From: Adhaeribacter aquaticus DSM 16391
GTDB taxonomy: Bacteria > Bacteroidota > Bacteroidia > Cytophagales > Hymenobacteraceae
DNA: 64,000 nucleotides
Reading direction: 5' to 3'
Assembly (NCBI RefSeq): GCF_000473365.1
Contig: NZ_KI421517.1
Location: 3,817,901 to 3,881,900 of the forward strand
Positions 27,132 to 34,831 of the stretch are shown piece by piece (the first letter of the stretch is position 1; every line of letters starts with the position of its first letter). The notes beneath the pieces are model-generated. The model was not told the DNA's origin. It made no database searches and worked only from the letters and a program-made list of their open reading frames with translations. A program made the position numbers and the translations under genes.

Positions 27132-28219
27132 AGCAGGAATCATTAAAGGTTGTTATTATAGGATTATCGATTACATCGTCTTGGGGTAATGGGCATGCTA
27201 CTACTTTCCGGGGATTGGTTCGGGAATTAGCAGCGCGCGGACATGAGGTACTGTTTCTGGAACGGGATGTGCCTTGGTATGCTTCTAACCGCGATTTGCC
27301 TAATCCGAAATATTGCAAAACGGAACTGTATATTTCTTTAGATGATTTAAAGGTCCGATTTACCGAGCAGGTACGGGAAGCGGATTTAGTAATTGTTGGC
27401 TCTTATGTGCCGGAAGGAGTGCTGGTAGGGCAATGGGTGATTAATACCGCGCAAGGCATAAAAGCATTCTACGACATAGATACACCCGTTACGTTAGCTA
27501 AGCTGGAGCGGGAAGATTTTGAATACCTTCATCCAAACCTGATTCCGCAATACGATTTATATTTATCTTTTACCGGTGGACCAACCCTGGAGGTATTAGA
27601 GCAGAAGTATGGGTCGCCGAAAGCAAAGCCGTTGTATTGTTCTTTTGATCCGGAATTATACTTTCCGGAACAACAGGAAATGCAATGGGGTTTAGGCTAT
27701 TTAGGTACTTACAGCGATGACCGTCAGCCCCCCCTGGAAAAATTGATGCTGGATGCGGCCCGCCAATGGCCGGAAGGTAAATTTGTGGTGGCTGGCCCGC
27801 AGTATCCGGCTTCGGTGCAATGGCCAGCAAATACACAGTACATTTCGCATTTGCCGCCCGCCGAGCACCGGAAGTTTTACAACAGCCAGCGCTTTACGCA
27901 AAACATTACCCGGGCTGATATGATTAAAGCCGGCTATTCGCCAAGTGTGCGGCTGTTTGAAGCGGCAGCCTGTGGCATCCCCATAATCAGCGATTACTGG
28001 GACGGCTTAGATTCCGTTTTTGATTTTGATTCCGAAATATTAGTAGCCTATTCAGCTAAAGATACGTTGTCTTTCCTAAAAGATATTCCCGAGGCTGATC
28101 GGAAAGCTATAGGAGAGCGGGCAAGGCAGAAAGTACTGAATGGGCACACAGCCGCTCATCGGGCGCGGGAGGTAGAGCAATATGTGCGGGAACTGTCCGG
28201 TGCCTTAAAAACTGTCTAA
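27128..28219 (+). CDS. CgeB-like glycosyltransferase, copy 3
   Basis: A 363-residue paralogue with WGNGHATTFRGLVRELAARG at the N-terminus and RLFEAAACGIPIISDYWDG at about residue 273 onward. It overlaps copy 2 by four bases (ATGA). It is closer in sequence to copy 2 than to copy 1, judging from shared segments such as the SISDYWDGLD/TDYWEGID region and the YDIDTPVTL/VDAPATL segment. It is the last transferase in the set; a 113-base gap with a palindrome (28295-28306) precedes the methyltransferase. Confidence 0.82.
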   Translation: MKQESLKVVIIGLSITSSWGNGHATTFRGLVRELAARGHEVLFLERDVPWYASNRDLPNPKYCKTELYISLDDLKVRFTEQVREADLVIVGSYVPEGVLVGQWVINTAQGIKAFYDIDTPVTLAKLEREDFEYLHPNLIPQYDLYLSFTGGPTLEVLEQKYGSPKAKPLYCSFDPELYFPEQQEMQWGLGYLGTYSDDRQPPLEKLMLDAARQWPEGKFVVAGPQYPASVQWPANTQYISHLPPAEHRKFYNSQRFTQNITRADMIKAGYSPSVRLFEAAACGIPIISDYWDGLDSVFDFDSEILVAYSAKDTLSFLKDIPEADRKAIGERARQKVLNGHTAAHRAREVEQYVRELSGALKTV

Positions 28220-28294
28220 TATCAAAGAAGTTACCAGTGAAAATGGTAATCTCTGCCGAACCCAAAATATATTTTAAACCAAAATAAGGCTCCT

Positions 28295-28306
28295 TAGGTA
28301 TACCTA
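28295..28306. promoter_or_regulatory. perfect 12-base palindrome before the methyltransferase gene
   Basis: TAGGTATACCTA is a perfect inverted repeat, 27 bases upstream of the start codon at 28333, in the largest gap within the second half of the cluster. It could be an operator for a dimeric regulator, but no regulator gene is nearby and chance is possible. Confidence 0.3.
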
Positions 28307-28332
28307 GGGCAACTTTTATAAACCACAAATGC

Positions 28333-29154
28333 ATGACTACTTCAATACAGCAGGAAATTGAAAACTTAGGTCCCTGGTTCCATAATATTCATTTGCCTGA
28401 TGGTACCCAAACGGCACCTAAACATGCTTTTGGTGATTTCCCAGCTTTTAAGTGGAGAGAAATAGAACCCAATATTCCTGCTGATTTAAACGGATGGAAT
28501 GTTTTGGATATTGGTTGCAATGCCGGCTTTTATACCATTGAACTTGCCAAGCGAGGTGCACAGGTTTTAGCCATTGATGTAGATCCGCATTACCTGAAAC
28601 AGGCTGCCTGGGTAGCCGACCAATTTGGCTTTACCGACCAGATTGAATTCCGCCACATGCAGGTATACGATGTGGCACGCCTGGACCAGAATTTTGATCT
28701 CATCTGGTACATGGGCGTTTTGTATCATTTACGATATCCTTTATTATCGCTGGATATTTTAAGCCAAAAGCTTAAGCGGATGATGATTTTTCAGACGTTA
28801 ACCCTGCCTGGTGAAGCAGTGGCAGAAGTGCCGGAAGATTTACCTATCAACGGGCGGGAAAAAATGCAGCAGGATGGCTGGCCGAAAATGGCCTTTATTG
28901 AACACCGCTTAGCCGGGGATATTACAAATTGGTGGGCGCCTAATCATGCTGGTATTGAAGCAATGCTTCGTTCTTGCGGTTTTAAAATTAAAAGCAGACC
29001 AGGTCACGAAATTTATATCTGCGAACCTGATGCTGAAAACCCAACTCAGTTGCACAGCTGGAATAGCTCGGAGTATTTATCGGCAACCGGGCAAAACTGG
29101 GAAGAAGCGGTAAAAGCTAAAGTAGCAGATAAAAATCGTACACTCACTTCATAA
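28333..29154 (+). CDS. CmoB-like SAM-dependent methyltransferase
   Basis: A 273-residue class I methyltransferase. Motif I is LDIGCNAGFYTIEL (residues 58-71), with an acidic residue after strand 2 in AIDVDPHYLKQA. WYMGVLYHLRYPLLSLD is the segment typical of CmoB-like (DUF1698) proteins and of the TIGR04290-type methyltransferases that I recall being found beside glycosyltransferases. The N-terminal GPWFHNIHLPDG and FPAFKWREIEP also follow that pattern. Its context suggests O-methylation of a sugar rather than tRNA modification. Family naming is from memory. Confidence 0.8.
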   Translation: MTTSIQQEIENLGPWFHNIHLPDGTQTAPKHAFGDFPAFKWREIEPNIPADLNGWNVLDIGCNAGFYTIELAKRGAQVLAIDVDPHYLKQAAWVADQFGFTDQIEFRHMQVYDVARLDQNFDLIWYMGVLYHLRYPLLSLDILSQKLKRMMIFQTLTLPGEAVAEVPEDLPINGREKMQQDGWPKMAFIEHRLAGDITNWWAPNHAGIEAMLRSCGFKIKSRPGHEIYICEPDAENPTQLHSWNSSEYLSATGQNWEEAVKAKVADKNRTLTS

Positions 29155-29201
29155 GGTAGTCGGGGAGCATTTTTTTAATCTTGGAAATAGGAGAAACGGG
29201 C

Positions 29202-30563
29202 ATGGAGAGATTTCCAAAAGTTGTAAAAAAAACTTATTTTTCGATTACCAGCAGTATTGCTTTTTGGCCTACCATAATAGCCTGTTCTTATTTTGTATTA
29301 GCTATTTGTATCTGGTATTTCGAAGGCACGAGACTTAGCTCTTTTCTCGAGAGCAAAATTCCTATTTTTAAGAATTTAAAAGAAGACGTGGATAATGCCC
29401 GTTTACTTTTAAATATTTTAGCTTCCGGCACTATTACCCTGACGGTGTTTAGTTTCTCCATGGTTATGATTGTGTTAAGCCAGGCTTCCTCTAATCTTTC
29501 GCCCCGGGTTATACCCGGATTAGTTTCTGACAAATCACACCAGGTGGTATTGGGGGTAAATGTAGGCACTATTATTTACTCGTTATTTCTGATACTTAGT
29601 TTTAAGCCCGGGAAATCAAATGCTACCATTCCGGTTATAGGTATTTTGCTAGGTTTGGTGTTCGGCATTCTTTGTTTGGCTTTGTTTGTTTATTTTATTC
29701 ATTCTATCTCCAAATCCATTCAGGTAGATACTATTATTAAAAGGATTTACCGGAAAGCCCTACAGGAATTTAAACGGGAAGGCGAAATAAGTATAGAAGA
29801 TCATACAGATGAGATAGTAATAGAAAAACATGATTGGGTTGTTTTTGGTAGTGTAGAGTCTGGATATTTAAGGCGAGTAGAAAAAGACGTTCTGTTGGAG
29901 TTTGTTACTGACCATGATTTATTGGTGGAAGTGATGGTGCCTCTAGGTACTTTTATGGTGATAGGTAAACCGTTTTTAAAATTTAACCGGGATGTAAGCC
30001 AGGTAAAAAATATAAATGATATAATATATCAGTGTTTCATCTTTTCTAAAGATGAAATGGTAACACCTGATTATGAATATAATTTCCGGCAAATAACCGA
30101 AATAGCGGTTAAGGCGTTAAGCCCGGGTATAAACGATCCTGGTACTGCCTATAATGCCATTGATTTTATGACCTTATTATTGGCAGAAAGGCTTAAAACC
30201 AAAGAAACTACCTACCTATATGATCAGAATAAAAAAGTGCGGGTAATATTATCACGGTCTTCTATGGATAAATTGTTGTTTAATTATTTAACACCCATCC
30301 GCACTTATGGTAAAAACGATGTCATGGTTATTCTGAAGCTTCTGGATTGCCTTAAAACGCTTATACATCTAAATAAAAAAGAACAAACATATTATCCTGA
30401 GCTTTTAAAGCATGCCTTTGCCATTCGGGAAGATGCTGATGAATTTATTAGAAATCGGGAGGATCGGAAACGGGTAAACGAGATGTTAAACCAGTTACAG
30501 GAAACCTGCCAGGTTAAAGCAGGAAAAATAGCCCTGGAAAATTTAACAATAACCAGCACCTGA
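29202..30563 (+). CDS. DUF2254 integral membrane protein
   Basis: A 453-residue inner-membrane protein with about four hydrophobic segments in the first 180 residues, followed by a soluble cytosolic half. FSFSMVMIVLSQASSNLSPR and VLGVNVGTIIYSLFLIL in the membrane part, and KALSPGINDPGTAYNAID in the soluble part, are DUF2254 hallmarks. The ATG at 29202 was preferred to an upstream TTG at 29181 because a GGAG ribosome site lies 8-12 bases before it. The function of DUF2254 is unknown. It is the only membrane protein of the run, 47 bases after the methyltransferase gene, so it may help localise or export the product. Confidence 0.82.
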   Translation: MERFPKVVKKTYFSITSSIAFWPTIIACSYFVLAICIWYFEGTRLSSFLESKIPIFKNLKEDVDNARLLLNILASGTITLTVFSFSMVMIVLSQASSNLSPRVIPGLVSDKSHQVVLGVNVGTIIYSLFLILSFKPGKSNATIPVIGILLGLVFGILCLALFVYFIHSISKSIQVDTIIKRIYRKALQEFKREGEISIEDHTDEIVIEKHDWVVFGSVESGYLRRVEKDVLLEFVTDHDLLVEVMVPLGTFMVIGKPFLKFNRDVSQVKNINDIIYQCFIFSKDEMVTPDYEYNFRQITEIAVKALSPGINDPGTAYNAIDFMTLLLAERLKTKETTYLYDQNKKVRVILSRSSMDKLLFNYLTPIRTYGKNDVMVILKLLDCLKTLIHLNKKEQTYYPELLKHAFAIREDADEFIRNREDRKRVNEMLNQLQETCQVKAGKIALENLTITST

Positions 30564-30658
30564 TTTCTTCTTTTTGCTTTAAAAGTCCTGCTTCTGAAGA
30601 TTTTAAACCCCCATATTAAAACATTGTATCATATTTTTAAACTTAGTTTTTAAAGAAA

Positions 30659-32065
30659 ATGGGAATGCCCTGGATCCAGGTAGCTCCTGGAGCCCCTTAT
30701 TTTATAACTGAAGAAGGCAATGCCTGGACGCCAATTGGGCAGAATGATGCCATTACCTGGCCTGATTTTGCCGGATTATTCCGGCGAAAAGATATGGCAG
30801 CTGTGGAAGGTCATTTGGCTTATCTGGTAGAGCACGGAGTTACCGTATTACGGTTTATGCTGGAGTATGCTCAAACGGAAAACCGTTATTTTGAAAAACC
30901 AGCTGGTAAATTTCAGCCTAACATGATTAAGCTCTGGGATGATCTTTTTGCTTTGTGTGAGAAATATGGGCTGCGTATTTTATTGACCCCATATGATACA
31001 TTCTGGATGTGGATCCGGTGGAACCATCATCCTTATAACCAAGCCAATGGCGGGCCCTGCCGGAAGCGCTCACAATGGTTGCTTTGCCCGGAAACCCTAA
31101 AAATTATCAAAAACCGGTTAAGCTTTGTAGCAGAACGTTGGGGAAGCAGTGGTGCTTTATTTGCCTGGGACTTATGGAATGAAATTCACCCGGCCCATGC
31201 CGAAAACAATCCTGAAGTTTTTAATGAGTTTGTAGTAGAATTAAGTACCCACTTACGGGAAGTAGAATTGCGGTTGTATGGCCGGACCCATTTGCAAACA
31301 GTTTCTCTTTTTGGTCCGGTTTTATATGAGCATCCTATTGTGGCCGACGTTATTTTCCGGCATCCGCAACTCGATTTTGCCACCACCCATTTTTACGATG
31401 CTAAAACCATTAACCATCCCAAAAATACAGTAGCTTCGGCCATTTGTACCGGAGCATTAATTCGGGAGGCTCTGGAGCATTTACACCAGCCTAAGCCTTT
31501 TTTTGACAGCGAGCACGGTCCTATACATGCTTTTAAAGATTTACATAAAACCTTGCCTGCGCCTTTTGATGATGAATATTTCCGGCATATACAATGGGCC
31601 CACTTTGCTTCGGGTGGGGCAGGAGGTGGTATGCGTTGGCCTAACCGGCATCCGCACGTTTTAACTTACGGCATGCGCGAAGCCCAAAAAAACTTAAATA
31701 AATTTCTTCCTTTACTTAGCTGGTCCTTTTTTAAAAGAAAAAATTTAAACCACGAAATCAAAATTTCTTCGCCGGCTCTTTCTGGTTTTGCCTGTGGCGA
31801 CGAACACCAGGCTTTAGTCTGGCTTTTAAGGAAAGATAAAATTGAAAAAAATGGTTTAGTGTCTAAAGTCGCAGAACCGGTTGGCTTTACTATTTCCATA
31901 CCAGGTTTAACCAGTAGCAGGTACCTTATTTCTTATTTTGATACAATATCGGGTATGGTAATTCACACGGAAGAAGTAGAAAAAAGAGGAGTTGAGGAAC
32001 TCGCCCTTACGCCGCCTCCTATAGTGGCTGATATGGCTATAGCTATAAGAGGAGATAAAGTATAA
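30659..32065 (+). CDS. GH5-like (clan GH-A) glycosidase without signal peptide
   Basis: A 468-residue glycoside hydrolase with a (beta/alpha)8 barrel in residues about 15-350. FAWDLWNEIHP gives acid/base Glu175, and FFDSEHGP gives nucleophile Glu285, as in retaining GH5/mannanase-like enzymes. A small beta domain follows (about 375-460). The start ATG is directly followed by GMPWIQVAPGAPYF, with no signal peptide, so it works inside the cell, unlike most polymer-degrading GH5 enzymes. It ends the cluster, and the strong hairpin at 32091 follows. Candidate roles are trimming or transglycosylating the product of the upstream glycosyltransferases. Confidence 0.82.
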   Translation: MGMPWIQVAPGAPYFITEEGNAWTPIGQNDAITWPDFAGLFRRKDMAAVEGHLAYLVEHGVTVLRFMLEYAQTENRYFEKPAGKFQPNMIKLWDDLFALCEKYGLRILLTPYDTFWMWIRWNHHPYNQANGGPCRKRSQWLLCPETLKIIKNRLSFVAERWGSSGALFAWDLWNEIHPAHAENNPEVFNEFVVELSTHLREVELRLYGRTHLQTVSLFGPVLYEHPIVADVIFRHPQLDFATTHFYDAKTINHPKNTVASAICTGALIREALEHLHQPKPFFDSEHGPIHAFKDLHKTLPAPFDDEYFRHIQWAHFASGGAGGGMRWPNRHPHVLTYGMREAQKNLNKFLPLLSWSFFKRKNLNHEIKISSPALSGFACGDEHQALVWLLRKDKIEKNGLVSKVAEPVGFTISIPGLTSSRYLISYFDTISGMVIHTEEVEKRGVEELALTPPPIVADMAIAIRGDKV

Positions 32066-32090
32066 GAGCTTTAAAAATAACAAGTTTTTG

Positions 32091-32123
32091 AAAGGGATAC
32101 ACGCTTATTGTATCCCTTTTTTA
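32091..32123 (+). terminator. terminator of the sugar cluster
   Basis: Arms 32091-32100 and 32110-32119 pair perfectly over 10 bases and are followed by a T-run to 32122. It lies 26 bases after the GH5-like stop codon. Confidence 0.85.
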
Positions 32124-32335
32124 TCTCCGCTTAGGTTCTGGTCTACTAGCTGATCTGCTATAGCAGAAGTATTTTTTTTGTTTAGCAAAATTCTGAAACT
32201 GAATAAAAACAAAAAGGGGAGGATCATTTTCCATTGTAGAGGCTTATTCCTCTTTCCTAAACCGAATTTTATTATTCCTTTTTCCTTGCCGATCCTAATC
32301 AATTTTTTGATGCGATTTAACAAGCTGATCCTCAA
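32105..32335 (-). CDS. doubtful small protein (76 residues)
   Basis: A minus-strand frame with a basic N-terminus (MRISLLNRIKKLIRIGKEKG) and one hydrophobic stretch (MILPFLFLFSFRILL) that could be a membrane helix. Its last residues are encoded inside the cluster terminator hairpin, which argues against it. No family recognised. It is listed because the 418-base gap 32066-32483 has no other candidate. Confidence 0.22.
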   Translation of the reverse strand: MRISLLNRIKKLIRIGKEKGIIKFGLGKRNKPLQWKMILPFLFLFSFRILLNKKNTSAIADQLVDQNLSGDKKGIQ

Positions 32336-32405
32336 GTAAAATCAAACAAGGATTTAGGTCTTAACCAGAATATTTTAAAATAAAAAAACTTTTAGTTAAA
32401 AATGT

Positions 32406-32435
32406 ATGTATATACATTAAATGTAGTTACATTTG
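32406..32435 (+). promoter_or_regulatory. two tandem palindromes overlapping a -7 promoter box before yceI
   Basis: ATGTATATACAT (32406-32417) is a perfect palindrome, and ATGTAGTTACAT (32421-32432) has 5-base arms ATGTA/TACAT. Their centres are 15 bases apart. The right one overlaps TACATTTG (32428-32435), an exact TAnnTTTG -7 box. The arrangement looks like a dimer-binding repressor site (for example a MarR-type regulator) placed over the promoter of the YceI-pirin genes. No regulator gene is adjacent. Confidence 0.5.
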
Positions 32436-32483
32436 TATTGTCAGTAAACTTATGGCAAGCAGAACAATTTAAACAATAGAGAT

Positions 32484-33020
32484 ATGTCAACAACAAAATG
32501 GATTTTAGACCCAATGCACAGTGAGGTGCAGTTTAAGGTAAAGCATTTAATGATTACTACAGTAACAGGATATTTCCAGAAGTTTCATGTAGAAGCAGAG
32601 ACAGCAGATGATCAGTTTACGTCAGCAGAAAGTGTCGTATTTACTGCGGATGTTGATTCCATCAATACCAATAATGACCAGCGGGATACGCACCTGCGCT
32701 CAGCTGATTTCTTTGATGCGGCTAATCATGGAGAAATCAGGTTTGAAGGTACCGGTTATAAAAATGTAGGCGGCGATAATTACCAGTTGGATGGTAACCT
32801 GACTATCCGGGGCATCAGCAAGCCGGTAAGCCTACAGGTAGAGTTTGGTGGTATTGTAGTAGACCCATACGGACAAACCAAAGCTGGTTTCACCGTTTCA
32901 GGTAAAGTTAGCCGCAAAGAGTTTGGCTTAACCTGGAGTGCTGTTACCGAGGCGGGTAGTGTAGTAGTAAGCGATGAAATAAAACTGCAAGCCGAAATTC
33001 AGCTCGTAAAACAAGCTTAA
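32484..33020 (+). CDS. YceI family protein
   Basis: A 178-residue lipocalin-like beta-barrel protein of the YceI family, which binds isoprenoid or fatty amphiphilic ligands. The N-terminus KWILDPMHSEVQFKVKHLMI and the middle NGDQRDTHLRSADFFDAANH-type segment (here NNDQRDTHLRSADFFD) are characteristic. Also present is the NLTIRGISKPVSL strand. Unlike E. coli YceI it has no signal peptide, so it is cytosolic. It heads a run of stress-type genes (pirin, ring-cleaving dioxygenase, MhqD-like esterase), 101 bases before pirin. Confidence 0.92.
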   Translation: MSTTKWILDPMHSEVQFKVKHLMITTVTGYFQKFHVEAETADDQFTSAESVVFTADVDSINTNNDQRDTHLRSADFFDAANHGEIRFEGTGYKNVGGDNYQLDGNLTIRGISKPVSLQVEFGGIVVDPYGQTKAGFTVSGKVSRKEFGLTWSAVTEAGSVVVSDEIKLQAEIQLVKQA

Positions 33021-33121
33021 AGTTTATTGTTAAAGTTGAAAAGCCGAAGTAATTAAAAGTAATAATTATATTTCTTTATTACTTCCCGTACAAACTTCAA
33101 GAAACCAATATAAATCATGCT

Positions 33122-33832
33122 ATGAAATTTGAATTATATAAGCCAGCGGAAAGAGGATTAAAAGATATTGGTTGGTTAAAGAGCAATTTTATTTTCAGCT
33201 TTTCTGGTTTTTATAACCCGGTCCGAGCTGGATTTGGTTTACTACGGGTGTTTAATGATGATTTTGTTCAGCCTAAGAATGGATTTGGTATTCATCCGCA
33301 CGCTAACATGGAAATTATTTCCATAATGCTGGCCGGCTCCATGAATCACATTGACTCGCTGGGTTATAAAGAAGTAGTGCATAAAGATTGGGTACAAATA
33401 ATGAGTGCCGGCAGTGGCTTGCGCCACGAAGAACATAATGTTGGCGAGGACGAGGTTAATTTTTTGCAAATCTGGATAGAACCAAAACTGCAGAATATTA
33501 CTCCTCGTTACCAGCGCCGGTATTTCCCGGAAGAGAAACGACTGAATAAATTAGTGACAGTGGTCAGTAACGAAGAAGGCCAAAGCCATTGCTGGATAAA
33601 CCAGAATGCTAAACTTTCTTTGGGTTATTTCGAACAAGAACAGACCTTAACTTACTCCTTTAATTCTTTAAATAAAGGCATTTTTATTTATAATATCAGC
33701 GGTACACTGCAGGTAAACCAACAGAACTTAAATCAACGGGAAGGGATTGGCATCTGGGAAACAGATCACCTACAATTCAGTTTTTTATCCGACAGTAAAT
33801 TCCTGTTAATAGAGGTGCCGATTAATCATTAA
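33122..33832 (+). CDS. pirin family protein
   Basis: A 236-residue bicupin of the pirin family. The N-terminal cupin has FGIHPHANMEIISIMLAG and SAGSGLRHEEHN, which hold the metal-binding histidines and glutamate. Bacterial pirins such as E. coli YhhW act as quercetin 2,3-dioxygenases and are linked to redox or electrophile stress. It is in a row with YceI and the ring-cleaving dioxygenase, seven bases before the next start. Confidence 0.9.
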   Translation: MKFELYKPAERGLKDIGWLKSNFIFSFSGFYNPVRAGFGLLRVFNDDFVQPKNGFGIHPHANMEIISIMLAGSMNHIDSLGYKEVVHKDWVQIMSAGSGLRHEEHNVGEDEVNFLQIWIEPKLQNITPRYQRRYFPEEKRLNKLVTVVSNEEGQSHCWINQNAKLSLGYFEQEQTLTYSFNSLNKGIFIYNISGTLQVNQQNLNQREGIGIWETDHLQFSFLSDSKFLLIEVPINH

Positions 33833-33839
33833 TAACATT

Positions 33840-34775
33840 ATGGAAAATACAATTCTAGGCCTGCACCATATTACGGCAATAGCCGGGTTAGCCAAAAAAA
33901 ATTTAGACTTTTATACCAAAACCTTAGGCCTGCGTTTGCTAAAGAAAACTGTTAATTTCGATGATCCAGGCACTTACCATTTGTACTACGGCGATGAGAG
34001 GGGTAGCGCCGGAACTATCTTAACTTTTTTCCCTTACGAGGGTGCCCGAAGAGGCAGTGCCGGTACGGGTATGGCCACCAACATTGCTTATTCTGTGCCC
34101 GAAGGCAGCTTTGACTTCTGGATTGATCGGTTTGAAAAGTATAACGTTATTTACAACAAACCTTCCGAAAAGTTTGGGGAAAAATACATAACCTTCTTAG
34201 ATCCGGATGGCTTAAAATTAGAACTGGTTATACCTAAAATACAGGATAACCGCGTAGCCTGGGAAACCGACGAAATAAAAGCCGAGGTGGCTACCAAAGG
34301 TTTTCATGGGGTAACGTTAACTCTACGCCATATTGAAGCTACTGCGGCTATTTTAACCGACATTTTTGGATATAAATTGTTAGAGAAAAGTGGCAACCGC
34401 TACCGCTACATCACAGAGTCAATTGATTCGGCTAATATTATAGATTTAGTGGAATTACCAAACGAAGCGCGGGGTATAGGTGGGGCCGGTACCAATCACC
34501 ACATAGCATTTAGGGTAAAAGACGAAGAGGTATTAATGCAGTTCCGCCGGAAAGTAGCAGGGGCGGGCCATGGCATTACCGACAAAATTGACCGTAATTA
34601 TTTTTATTCACTTTATTTCCGGGAGCCGGGAGGCGTATTGTTTGAGATTGCCACTGATAATCCGGGATTTGGCATTGATGAGCCCTGGGATAAATTAGGT
34701 TCAGGTTTATTATTGCCGCCGCAGTACGAAGCGCGTCGGGCGCAAATAGAAGCTGTTTTACCTAAGCTGGATTAA
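33840..34775 (+). CDS. VOC-family ring-cleaving dioxygenase (MhqO-like)
   Basis: A 311-residue protein with two vicinal-oxygen-chelate modules. The first starts GLHHITAIAGLAKKNLDFYTKTLGLRL, and the second around residue 150 (GFHGVTLTLRHIEATAAILTD); metal ligands are probably His8, a His in the second module (GTNHHIAFRV) and Glu in FREPGGVLFEIATD. This matches the MhqO/MhqA group, hydroquinone-specific extradiol dioxygenases of Bacillus, as well as similar Bacteroidota proteins. With the neighbouring esterase it suggests detoxification of quinones or related electrophiles. Confidence 0.85.
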   Translation: MENTILGLHHITAIAGLAKKNLDFYTKTLGLRLLKKTVNFDDPGTYHLYYGDERGSAGTILTFFPYEGARRGSAGTGMATNIAYSVPEGSFDFWIDRFEKYNVIYNKPSEKFGEKYITFLDPDGLKLELVIPKIQDNRVAWETDEIKAEVATKGFHGVTLTLRHIEATAAILTDIFGYKLLEKSGNRYRYITESIDSANIIDLVELPNEARGIGGAGTNHHIAFRVKDEEVLMQFRRKVAGAGHGITDKIDRNYFYSLYFREPGGVLFEIATDNPGFGIDEPWDKLGSGLLLPPQYEARRAQIEAVLPKLD

Positions 34776-34831
34776 TTTTTTCCGGCGTGTTCCGCAGTTT
34801 ATACAGACGTCTTACTTTAAAATAACTTCTT

